Assembly: GCA_019135865.1 (NCBI GenBank)
Contig: JAGVVD010000052.1
Coordinates: forward strand, 201,011-265,010
Reading direction: 5' to 3'
DNA length: 64,000 bases
From: Elusimicrobiota bacterium
GTDB taxonomy: Bacteria; Elusimicrobiota; Elusimicrobia; Elusimicrobiales; UBA9959
Of the stretch, positions 42,683-50,593 are shown one piece after another. The notes under the pieces are model-generated. The model saw only the letters and a program-made list of their open reading frames with translations. It was not told the DNA's origin and did not search any database. Numbering within the stretch: position 1 is the stretch's first letter; each line of letters opens with the position of its first letter. Both the position numbers and the translations under genes were made by a program.

Positions 42683-44230
42683 ATGATAGAGGATTCCGAC
42701 GATATATTCGACGCCAGCGTAAAGTTCCACGACCGGCACCGGTTCGAGATAAAGCTGGACATGGACCTGGCCGATACCTCCAGGGCCGAGTTCGACATGG
42801 AGGCCTATTTTTTCGTACCCAAGGCCCTCAACATATCCCCCCAGACGTATTCCAAGGAACAGTTCTACGGCGACCTGCAGCGCTACGTGCGTTTCCGGAT
42901 ACCGCGCATGTCGCTGGCCAAGATCGCGGACAATTCCAACACGCTCTCCCCGCTCTACCGCATAAGGGCCGCCCTTTCCCGGCTGCGGGCGGGGGAGCGC
43001 GGCCAGGGGCTGGTCGCGCTGATCTACGATGAATTCAAACTGCTCGGCTGCATAATACGCGGCGAGCTGCGCGACGGGGCCAGGCTCTTCATCTCCGTGC
43101 TGGGCAGGGGGGAGAACCCGCGGCCCGGCGTTTTCCTCGCCGAAGGCCTGGAGAGTTTCGTCGTCGACCTGAGCGCGCTCTCCTCTTCCCTCGCCTCCCT
43201 TAAGCGCGAGGTGACGGACTCGTCGGTGCCGGCCAGTATACGCGAAACGGCCTCGTATTTCGACGAGTACCGCAGCCTTATGCTGGAAGAGTACCTGACG
43301 GCGCTGGTCTCCGCGCTGCGCGGGGCCGGCGTGGGCGGGCCGTCGGGGGACCCGCGGCTGGCCGCCGCGGAGAAGAAGCTTTCCGGGCTGGCTTCCGAGC
43401 AGGAAGGTTACCGCCGGGCTATGGGATACCCTTCGGTCTATAACAAGGAGGACGGCGGAGAGGCGCTGATCTACCGCCGCGGCGTGCTCAAGAAGTTCAT
43501 CTCCAGCGCGCTGTACCTGAAGGCCGAGGTGGAGGAATGGACCACGATGGCCCAGCTCGCGCCCGGTATAGCGGCCGGCGTCGCCATGCTCTTCGCGGTG
43601 GCCGCCACCATCTACGCGCAGAGCCGCTACGCGCTCAACAGCGCCGCCTTCGTCATGATCGTGGTGGTCAGCTACATCTTTAAGGACCGCATCAAGGACT
43701 GGCTGAAGGTCTTCTTCTCGCGCAGCATGGCCAAGTGGCTTTACGACCGCAGCAGCGAGATCCTGACCCCGCGCGACGATATCAGGATAGGCGAGATGCG
43801 CGAGGCTTTCACTTTCCTCAAGCCGGGCGGCGTGCCGGCGGACATACTGGACCTGCGCAACATCGACAATATCACCTCCATCGACGAGGACGGCAAGCCG
43901 GAGAGGGTGTTCAAATACAAGAAGGAGATGATCCTCCGGCCCAGGCTGATCAACAGGCTGCACGACCGCCGCAAGGACCTCAACGACATCATACGGTTCA
44001 GCGTGGCCGATTTCATCAGGCAGGCCGACGACCCCCGCGCGGATTATGTCCGCGTGGACCGGGAGGGGCGCATCGTCTCCTCCTCGTGCCCGCGGGTGTA
44101 CCGCCTGAACCTGGTCCTGCGCTACTCCTATAAGGGCCGGGACGGCGCGCCGCGGGTCAACAGGGAGCGGATACGGGTGGTCCTGAACAAGGAAGGCATA
44201 GTGCGGATGGAGGAAGTGCGGGCGCTCTGA
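42683..44230 (+). CDS. large protein of unknown function with two central membrane helices
   Basis: 515 residues. The soluble N-terminal half includes FDMEAYFFVPKALNISPQTYSKEQFYGDLQRYVRFR. Then two hydrophobic helices about 20 residues each (LAPGIAAGVAMLFAVAATIYA and SAAFVMIVVVSYIF) are followed by a basic cytosolic half (DRIKDWLKVFFSRSMAKWLYDR...). No enzyme motif recognised. It is transcribed after recA-xerD with a 40-nt gap containing TAAAAT, and 18 nt before the dehydrogenase gene. Confidence 0.6.
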   Translation: MIEDSDDIFDASVKFHDRHRFEIKLDMDLADTSRAEFDMEAYFFVPKALNISPQTYSKEQFYGDLQRYVRFRIPRMSLAKIADNSNTLSPLYRIRAALSRLRAGERGQGLVALIYDEFKLLGCIIRGELRDGARLFISVLGRGENPRPGVFLAEGLESFVVDLSALSSSLASLKREVTDSSVPASIRETASYFDEYRSLMLEEYLTALVSALRGAGVGGPSGDPRLAAAEKKLSGLASEQEGYRRAMGYPSVYNKEDGGEALIYRRGVLKKFISSALYLKAEVEEWTTMAQLAPGIAAGVAMLFAVAATIYAQSRYALNSAAFVMIVVVSYIFKDRIKDWLKVFFSRSMAKWLYDRSSEILTPRDDIRIGEMREAFTFLKPGGVPADILDLRNIDNITSIDEDGKPERVFKYKKEMILRPRLINRLHDRRKDLNDIIRFSVADFIRQADDPRADYVRVDREGRIVSSSCPRVYRLNLVLRYSYKGRDGAPRVNRERIRVVLNKEGIVRMEEVRAL

Positions 44231-44248
44231 CCGGCGTCCGCGGTTCGT

Positions 44249-45358
44249 ATGGAGATAAAAGCGGTGGGGATCATGGGGGCCGACAGGACCGGCGCGGAAG
44301 CGGCCGAGCTGCTGGCGCTGGCGGGCCTGCAGGTGAGGCTTTACGACGATTTCAAGGACGCGCTGGAGCAGGCCATGGCCAGGATAGCGTGGTCCCTGGC
44401 CGGAGCCGGGCGCTCCGATGCGCTGGCCGGCATAGAGGCCGTGCAGGACTATTCCATGTTCAAGGGCGCCGACCTGGTGATAGAGGGGCCCGACCGGGAC
44501 ATGGAGTACCGCAGGACCGCTTTCGCCCGGCTGCTCAAGGAAGCGGGACCGCCGCGGCTGACGGCCGTCCACACCTCGGTCTCCACCATAAAGGAACTCC
44601 TGGCCGGGGTCGGGCTGCCGCCCTCCTCCGTGGTGGGGCTCCGCCTGGGCCGGCCGGTGCGCGAGAACCTGCTGGCCGAGGTCGTGCGCGGCGAGGCGAC
44701 GTCCGACGAGTCCGTAGAGGCCTGCGCGGCGCTGCTGCGCAGGCTGGGCCGCACGCCGGTGATAATGAAGGACAATCCCGGGCAGATACTGGAGCGCCTT
44801 TGGCGCCCTTTCGTGCTGGCCGCGCTCGGCGCGCTGGAAAAAGGCAAAGGCCGTCCGTACGAGCTGGACGCCGCTTTTCGCGGGGTTTCCGGCGCTCCCC
44901 GGGGGCCGTTCGAGTCGCTGGACGCCAGGGGACTCGACGTCGACCTGCGCTCCGCCCACGCCGTTTACGAGGCGCTTGGCAGGCCTCTTCGCCTGGTTCC
45001 CTCCACCGTGGAGACGCGCCTGGTGCAGTACGGCCAGCTCGGCCGCAAGTCCACCATCGGCTTCTACATTTACGATGACGGCGTCATAGCCGGAGAGAAT
45101 CCTATATTCGGGAACATCCTGAAATACCTCGGCCTGCGGAAAGTGGAGAAGGGGGAGATATTCAGGGAGCTCATGTCCCCGGTGATAGAGGAGGCCAGGC
45201 TGCTGGCGTCCGAGATCATGGCTTCCGAATACGACATAGAGACGGTCGTAAAGCTGGGATTGGGCTGGCCCAAGGGGCCTTTCGGTTATCTGCGCGACAT
45301 GCCGGACCTTTTCGTCAGAAAAGAGGGTTCCGAATTCGACCGCCTCGACACTTTTTGA
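44249..45358 (+). CDS. divergent 3-hydroxyacyl-CoA dehydrogenase-like protein
   Basis: 369 residues laid out like FadB-type dehydrogenases: N-terminal Rossmann domain, then two helical 3HCDH C-terminal units (NPGQILERLWRPFVLAALGALEKG..., and EVRLLA-type repeat with GLGWPKGPFGYL). The nucleotide loop is VGIMGADRTG instead of GxGxMG. The expected catalytic block (GxHFFNP) reads GLRLGRPVRENLL, so the key His is missing. It may be an inactive or repurposed relative. Sits before fhs. Confidence 0.7.
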   Translation: MEIKAVGIMGADRTGAEAAELLALAGLQVRLYDDFKDALEQAMARIAWSLAGAGRSDALAGIEAVQDYSMFKGADLVIEGPDRDMEYRRTAFARLLKEAGPPRLTAVHTSVSTIKELLAGVGLPPSSVVGLRLGRPVRENLLAEVVRGEATSDESVEACAALLRRLGRTPVIMKDNPGQILERLWRPFVLAALGALEKGKGRPYELDAAFRGVSGAPRGPFESLDARGLDVDLRSAHAVYEALGRPLRLVPSTVETRLVQYGQLGRKSTIGFYIYDDGVIAGENPIFGNILKYLGLRKVEKGEIFRELMSPVIEEARLLASEIMASEYDIETVVKLGLGWPKGPFGYLRDMPDLFVRKEGSEFDRLDTF

Positions 45359-45389
45359 CGGCGGCCTTCGGCCGCTCACAGGGGAAAAA

Positions 45390-47057
45390 ATGCCTACCGA
45401 TATCGAGATAGCCAGGAAGATAAACCTCAGGCACATACGCGAGATAGCCGCCGGACTGGGCGTGCCGGAGGACGACCTTTACTATTACGGCAAGTACAAG
45501 GCCAAGCTGCCGCTGAAGCTCATCGACCGGGAAAAAGCGAAAAGCAGCAGGCTGATACTGGTCTCGGCCATCTCGCCCACGCCCGCGGGCGAAGGCAAGA
45601 CCACGGTGTCCATCGGTCTCTCGCTGGGACTCAACAGGATAGGCAGGAAGACGACCGTGGTGCTGCGCGAACCTTCGCTGGGCCCCGTCTTCGGCGTGAA
45701 GGGCGGCGCCACCGGCGGCGGCTGGTCTCAGGTGCTGCCGATGGAGGACATCAACCTGCACTTCACCGGCGATTTCGCCGCCATAGAGAAGGCCCACAAC
45801 CTGCTCGCGGCGATGATCGACAACAATATCCAGAACAAGAAGGAAAATCTCGGCATCGATCCGCGCACGGTGGCCTGGCGGCGGGTGATGGACATGAACG
45901 ACAGGTCGCTGCGCAAGATCATCGTCGGCCTGGGCGGCACGATGAGCGGGGTGCCGCGCGAGACCGGCTTCGACATCGTGGCCGCGTCGGAAGTGATGGC
46001 GATACTCTGCCTCTCGGAGAACTTCACCCACCTCAAGGAGAAGCTGGGCAACATCTTCGTGGGCTACACCTACGGCCGCAAGCCGGTCTACGCCCGCGAT
46101 CTCAAGGCCAGCGGCGCCATGGCCGCGCTGCTCAAGGACGCGCTGAGGCCCAACCTGGTGCAGACCAGCGAGGGCACCCCGGCCATCATACACGGCGGAC
46201 CTTTCGCCAATATCGCCCACGGCTGCAATTCCATCGTAGCCACGCGCATGGGGATGAGCCTTTCCGATTACGTCGTGACCGAGGCCGGCTTCGCCTTCGA
46301 ACTGGGGGCCGAGAAGTTCCTCGACATCAAATGCCGCTACGCCGGCATAGCCCCGTCCGCGGCGGTGCTGGTGGCCACGGTGCGCGCGCTGAAGTATCAC
46401 GGCGGCGCCGACCTGAAGGAGATAAAGAAGCCGGACCCCGCGCGGGTGGCCAAAGGCCTGGAGAACCTGGAGAAGCACGTCGAGAACATGAAGCAGTTCA
46501 AGGTCTCGCCGGTCGTGGCCGTAAATAAGTTCGCGGACGATACCGACGAGGAGATAGCGGTCATCCGGGACCGCTGCGCGGCGCTGGGCGTGCCCGTCGC
46601 GGTGGCCGACGTCTGGGAGCAGGGCGGCCGCGGCGCCGAGGACCTGGCGCGGATAGTGGTAAAGGCCGCCGACTGCTGCCCAGGTTTCGAGCCCATCTAC
46701 GACTGGAACTGGCCGGTGGAAAGGAAGATAGAGGCTATAGCCGGCAAGATGTACGGCGCGAAGCACATAGATTACACCCCGCGCGCGAAGAAGGACCTGG
46801 AGAAGATCGCGGGCCTGGGACTGGACAAGCTACCGGTCTGCATAGCCAAGACGCAGAAGTCGCTTTCCGACAACCCGGAGCTCATAGGGCGGCCCAAGGA
46901 CTTCGTGGTGACGGTGCGCGAGATAGAGGTGGCGGCGGGCGCCGGCTTCCTCATCCCGATAACCGGCGACATCATGCGGATGCCCGGCCTGCCGGAGCAT
47001 CCGGCGTCGGAGAGGATGGACATAGACGCCGAGGGCAACGTCACGGGGTTGTTCTGA
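45390..47057 (+). CDS. fhs: formate--tetrahydrofolate ligase
   Basis: Makes 10-formyl-THF from formate, THF and ATP. 555 residues, the standard bacterial size. P-loop PTPAGEGKTT at about 64-73, LREPSLGPVFGVKGGATGGGWSQVLPMEDINLHFTGDFAAI, and FANIAHGCNSIVATRMG. The C-terminus ends AGAGFLIPITGDIMRMPGLPEHPA. An SD-like aggggaa precedes ATG 45390 after a small UUCG-type hairpin (gcggccttcggccgc). Confidence 0.97.
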   Translation: MPTDIEIARKINLRHIREIAAGLGVPEDDLYYYGKYKAKLPLKLIDREKAKSSRLILVSAISPTPAGEGKTTVSIGLSLGLNRIGRKTTVVLREPSLGPVFGVKGGATGGGWSQVLPMEDINLHFTGDFAAIEKAHNLLAAMIDNNIQNKKENLGIDPRTVAWRRVMDMNDRSLRKIIVGLGGTMSGVPRETGFDIVAASEVMAILCLSENFTHLKEKLGNIFVGYTYGRKPVYARDLKASGAMAALLKDALRPNLVQTSEGTPAIIHGGPFANIAHGCNSIVATRMGMSLSDYVVTEAGFAFELGAEKFLDIKCRYAGIAPSAAVLVATVRALKYHGGADLKEIKKPDPARVAKGLENLEKHVENMKQFKVSPVVAVNKFADDTDEEIAVIRDRCAALGVPVAVADVWEQGGRGAEDLARIVVKAADCCPGFEPIYDWNWPVERKIEAIAGKMYGAKHIDYTPRAKKDLEKIAGLGLDKLPVCIAKTQKSLSDNPELIGRPKDFVVTVREIEVAAGAGFLIPITGDIMRMPGLPEHPASERMDIDAEGNVTGLF

Positions 47058-47079
47058 CAGGAGAACCATTTCGGGCGCT

Positions 47080-47248
47080 GGCGGGGCATCACTACGCAAA
47101 GACGCGCTCGTACACCGTACTCGCGCTCCGACCTCGGCCCTCGCGCTCGTATGCGCCTCCGCTCCGCGGGAAGCCAAGCACCGTCAGCTGCGGCGCATAC
47201 TCCGTAAGCTCGGGCCTTCGGACGGCTTTGCTTAAGTGATGCCCCGCC
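47080..47248. repeat. 169-bp element with long terminal inverted repeats
   Basis: GGCGGGGCATCACT (47080-47093) and AGTGATGCCCCGCC (47235-47248) are perfect inverse repeats, extended inward by GCAAAG/CTTTGC (47096-47101 and 47226-47231). Inside is a second perfect 9-bp pair, GTATGCGCC/GGCGCATAC (47149-47157 and 47192-47200). No reading frame is credible. It may be a non-autonomous MITE-like element, a structured RNA or a strong terminator region. Confidence 0.65.
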
Positions 47249-47282
47249 GGCACCCGGCTGTCTCCTTGTTAGAAGATTTTTT

Positions 47283-48464
47283 ATGACCGGCGAAGCTATA
47301 TTCGGCGAATACCTGAAGATACGGGACGGGGTGCGGTACCTGTCGGGAGGGCGGGAGTATTCGTACGCGGAGGCGGAGGAACTGCTCCGTTCCCCGGACC
47401 CTTTCGAGCGGGTGCGCGCCTGGGATATGATCCGCGGCGGCTGGGAGGGTCTGGAAGGCGCGCTGGCCGGGCTGCTCGGCCGCGCTTTGGCCGCCAAAGC
47501 CCGCGCCGCAGCGGAAGCGTCCGGCGAAGGCAGCGGCCCCCTCCTGGCGGCGGCCGCCTCCCTGCGGGCGCCGCTGATGCGGGCCCTGGAAGCCAAGGCG
47601 GGCCGGGTCGGAGCCTCCGGTTTCAGCTGCCGCGATCTCTGGGCGCGGCTGCCGGCTCCCGCCGACGCGCAGATGCCGCTGGCCGAGGGTCTGCGCCGGC
47701 TGGGCCGGATCTTCGACGGGGCCGTGGAGGGCGGGCGCGGCCTGATAATGGAGTTCTTTCCCGGGAACCGGCTGCTGCTGGAGGGGGACCGTCCCCGCTG
47801 CCTGCGCCTCGATCCCTCCTCTCCGGCCGTGGTCCGTCTGCCGGAGACTTTCAGGGGCGTCTATCCGTCGGACCTGCCGGTGATAGCGCGCGAGCTCGGC
47901 CGCGCCGTACATTCCGATATCGCGTCCCGGCTCGGCGCCGGCGCGGAGCCCCGCCCGGTCTTCGCCGGGCTGCTCGGCCATTTTTTCGAGGAACTGGCCT
48001 GGTCCGGCCTCAGGGCGGAGGCCGGGCCCCATACCGCGGCCGAACTGGCCTTCAACAGGCTGCCCCAGCTGACGGCCGATTTCCTGCTCGTCCCGGCGAC
48101 GCTCGAATTCGAGGAGGCGGCCGCCGCGGCGGCCGCGGGAGGGACGCTTACCGCCGACGCCGTGAGGGACATGGAGAAAAGGATATTCACCGTGTGGCTG
48201 GGCGCGGAGGCGGAGGGGGCCGGGTTCTGGATGCGGTCCGGTACGCTTTTCAGGCCGGAGCCCGCCGGCTGTTCCGCCCGGCTGGCGGGGCGTTTCCTGT
48301 CGCTGGGCCTGGCCCGCGGCGGGCGTCTGGCGGCGGCGGACCTGGAGAAGGCGGTCGCGGACGCGGCGGCGCTGGACCTCGGCGCCTGGCTGGCCGGGCG
48401 CGTCCCCGGAGGCTGGCCGGCCCTGTCGGCCGGAGCCCTGGATACTTTGTCCGGCCTGGAATGA
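47283..48464 (+). CDS. M3-like (oligoendopeptidase F type) pseudopeptidase
   Basis: 393 residues, all helical. The N-terminal half (GEYLKIRDGVRYLSGGREYSYAEAEELLRSPDPFERVRAWDMI) has the PepF/M3 pattern. Where M3 enzymes have the zinc motif HELGHAxH, this protein reads ARELGRAVHSDIASRL, so both zinc-binding His are replaced while the Glu is kept. The following GLLGHFFEELAWSGL aligns with the third-ligand helix. It is probably catalytically dead. The size is about two-thirds of PepF. Confidence 0.6.
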   Translation: MTGEAIFGEYLKIRDGVRYLSGGREYSYAEAEELLRSPDPFERVRAWDMIRGGWEGLEGALAGLLGRALAAKARAAAEASGEGSGPLLAAAASLRAPLMRALEAKAGRVGASGFSCRDLWARLPAPADAQMPLAEGLRRLGRIFDGAVEGGRGLIMEFFPGNRLLLEGDRPRCLRLDPSSPAVVRLPETFRGVYPSDLPVIARELGRAVHSDIASRLGAGAEPRPVFAGLLGHFFEELAWSGLRAEAGPHTAAELAFNRLPQLTADFLLVPATLEFEEAAAAAAAGGTLTADAVRDMEKRIFTVWLGAEAEGAGFWMRSGTLFRPEPAGCSARLAGRFLSLGLARGGRLAAADLEKAVADAAALDLGAWLAGRVPGGWPALSAGALDTLSGLE

Positions 48465-48477
48465 GCCCCGCCCGCGC

Positions 48478-49035
48478 TTATTCCGTTCCGGGGAGCGGCT
48501 TCATCGCTTCCACCCGGCGGAAGTAGTTTTCCCTTGAAACTTTCTTCAGCTCTTCCCTGACCAGCATGGGCCTGTCCGGCCGGTCTAATTTCTTTTCCGT
48601 GAGCAGGGCGCCGTCCCGTATTTCTCCTGCGCCGGTGAGATAGCCGCCGCCTTCCGGGCGGAGGTCGTACTTCCACTTGTCCAGGGCCCGGCCGGAAAAG
48701 GTCACCGTGCCGCTCAGCGCGCTCCCGTACCCGGATACGCTGTAGGAGAGGGAGCGGCCGATCCGCGTGAGGGTGGTTATGCGTTCCTCGGGCGGCATGC
48801 CGGGCGAAACGCCGGGCTGGGTGAAGGTCTCTATTATCATCCCGCCGCCGTCCAGTACCTCCCTTTTGAGCGCGGAATCCGCGCCGCCGTAAGGCAGGCG
48901 TCCGTCCGGCGAGAAGAAGCGGGTCTCCCCGTGGTAATACTCGATCCCCGCCGCGTTCTTGATGAAGGCGGGCGCGGCGCAGGCGGAGAGAAGGGCGGCG
49001 GCGCAGGCCAGGGCCAGCGCGCGGGCCGGGCTCAC
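48478..49035 (-). CDS. outer-membrane-type lipoprotein of unknown function
   Basis: 185 residues starting at GTG 49035, with a lipoprotein signal ending LLSAC. The body (GIEYYHGETRFFSPDGRLPYGGADSALKREVLDGGGMIIETFTQPG...) looks like a single beta-barrel or lipocalin-like domain with FSGRALDKWKYDL near the end. No family name can be given. The GTGA overlap with the agmatinase stop makes it part of the polyamine operon. Confidence 0.6.
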   Translation of the reverse strand: MSPARALALACAAALLSACAAPAFIKNAAGIEYYHGETRFFSPDGRLPYGGADSALKREVLDGGGMIIETFTQPGVSPGMPPEERITTLTRIGRSLSYSVSGYGSALSGTVTFSGRALDKWKYDLRPEGGGYLTGAGEIRDGALLTEKKLDRPDRPMLVREELKKVSRENYFRRVEAMKPLPGTE

Positions 49036-49910
49036 TTCCGCCGGCCTCCGGCGGAAAGGTAGCCCATGAGGCGGTAGGCCAGTTTGGCCGCGTTGAACTC
49101 GGTGACGGCGTCGGCCTTGCGCGGCGCCACCTCGACTATGTCCGCCCCCACGATCCTCTTGCGCGAGCAGACGGCGCGGAACAGTTCCAGCGCCTCGTAC
49201 CAGCCGAAGCCGCCGGGCTGGGGGGTCCCCGTCGCCGGCATGACGTGCGGGTCGAAGCCGTCCACGTCTATGGTCATATAGACCGTGTCCGTCAGCGAAG
49301 CCAGGACCTTGCGTATGAGCGCCCGGTTGTCGCGGTGCGCGTGCGCCAGGAAGGTCCTGACCTTGCCGGCGTTCATGTATTCCTTCTCGTCGTGCGAGAC
49401 GCTGCGTATGCCGACCTGCACGGTCGGCGTGGCGCGGGAGGCGGGGTAAAGCGCGGAGGCGTGGCTGCGCGGGTTGCCCTCGTATTCGGGGCGCAGATCG
49501 GCGTGGGCGTCGAAATGCAGTATCGAAAGGTCCTTGTGACGCCGCTGGAAAGGGGGCAGCAGCCCCTGCGTGACGCTGTGCTCGCCCCCGATGAAGAAAG
49601 GCACCGCCCGGGTACTCCGCAGCAGCCGTTCCGTGTAGTCCTCGAGATAGGGGAAGAACTTCTTTTCGCTCAGCGAACAGTCGACCGGCGCCGCGGTGAA
49701 GATGCCTTCCTTCCAGGTCTCCGTTCCCGTCTCCTCGTCCCAGAACTCCAGCTGCCAGGACGCGTCTATGACGGCGGCCGGGCCTTTGGACGTGCCGTGG
49801 CCGTAGGAAGTGGTCTTTTCCCACGGGACGGGGATCACGGCGAAGCGGGCCTTCTCCAGCGGCGCGCTGTCCGAAGTTACGAACTGCACTTTATTGGGTC
49901 TGATTTTCAT
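49032..49910 (-). CDS. speB: agmatinase (ureohydrolase family)
   Basis: 292 residues. Manganese-binding ureohydrolase motifs: FFIGGEHSVTQGLL, ILHFDAHADLRPEYEGN, and TIDVDGFDPHVMPATGTPQPGGFGWYEAL (second-shell metal Asp and Glu). C-terminal DIVEVAPRKADAVTEFNAAKLAYRLMGYL is typical of agmatinase. GGAG lies 5 nt before ATG 49910, so that start is preferred over the one 15 nt upstream. Hydrolyses agmatine to putrescine and urea. The pyruvoyl arginine decarboxylase immediately upstream supplies agmatine. Confidence 0.92.
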   Translation of the reverse strand: MKIRPNKVQFVTSDSAPLEKARFAVIPVPWEKTTSYGHGTSKGPAAVIDASWQLEFWDEETGTETWKEGIFTAAPVDCSLSEKKFFPYLEDYTERLLRSTRAVPFFIGGEHSVTQGLLPPFQRRHKDLSILHFDAHADLRPEYEGNPRSHASALYPASRATPTVQVGIRSVSHDEKEYMNAGKVRTFLAHAHRDNRALIRKVLASLTDTVYMTIDVDGFDPHVMPATGTPQPGGFGWYEALELFRAVCSRKRIVGADIVEVAPRKADAVTEFNAAKLAYRLMGYLSAGGRRK

Positions 49911-49984
49911 CTCGGCTCCGTTCATCCCCGGTCGTTCCGGGGCCGTAAAAAGGGGGAGGCCGCGGGACCGCGGCCGGTCGCCCG

Positions 49985-50533
49985 TCAGAACAGGAAAACG
50001 GCCGCCGCCACCGTGGTGGTCCAGACGTCTTCCAGGCCTATGGCGGACTGGGTGATGTTGGTGGTCTTGACTATCTTGCCGCTGAGCTTCCAGATCTCTT
50101 CCTTCTGGTTCCAGGTCGTCTCGCTGCCGAACTCTATGCCCTGTATGGTGGAGAGCATGAGCGCCGCCAGGTCCTCGGCGTATTCCCCGCTCTGTTCGTC
50201 GGTCTCCCCGAACGAATGATGCTCCGAGATATAGCCGTAATGGGCCCGGTCCTTGGGCAGCGCCAGGCCGATGGAAGCGGAGAGCAGCCTGTGGTTCTCG
50301 TTCACCGTATTGCGGCTCAGCACGCAGTGCAGTATCTGGCCGGGCTTGAGCTTCTCGATCCCCTTGTGCCGGGGAACGATCCTGCATTGGGGGGGGAAGA
50401 TGCTGGAGACGTGCACAAGATTGTACTTGGCTATCCTGGCGTCCCGGAGGGCCTCCTCGAAACTGGCGAGCTTCTCTTTGTGGCGGCCCAGGCCTTTGGT
50501 GAGGAACACTTCTTTGGGGACCAGCGTCGACAT
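49985..50533 (-). CDS. pdaD: pyruvoyl-dependent arginine decarboxylase
   Basis: 182 residues. The self-cleavage site is NLVHVSSIFPPQC, where S44 becomes the pyruvoyl cofactor. Other conserved stretches are VLSRNTVNENHRLLSASIGLALP, YGYISEHHSFGETDEQSGEYAEDLAALML and a C-terminal helix. It decarboxylates arginine to agmatine without PLP. Together with SpeB it gives a complete arginine-to-putrescine route. The pathway is common in archaea, Chlamydia and some Bacteroidetes. The intergenic region to speB is 74 nt. Confidence 0.95.
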   Translation of the reverse strand: MSTLVPKEVFLTKGLGRHKEKLASFEEALRDARIAKYNLVHVSSIFPPQCRIVPRHKGIEKLKPGQILHCVLSRNTVNENHRLLSASIGLALPKDRAHYGYISEHHSFGETDEQSGEYAEDLAALMLSTIQGIEFGSETTWNQKEEIWKLSGKIVKTTNITQSAIGLEDVWTTTVAAAVFLF

Positions 50534-50593
50534 GGGGACATTATTTGAAATTTAACATGGGGAGTCAAGGAACCGCCCGCCTTCGCGGCCGGC

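Noticed and set aside
42380-45436. 1018-codon minus-strand frame opposite xerD, the membrane protein and the dehydrogenase
   Set aside because: The three plus-strand genes have family or membrane patterns, and the minus-strand frame has only composition-driven repeats.
47101-47230. Possible tRNA in the structured interval after fhs
   Set aside because: No GTTCRA T-loop, acceptor stem or anticodon arm could be fitted.
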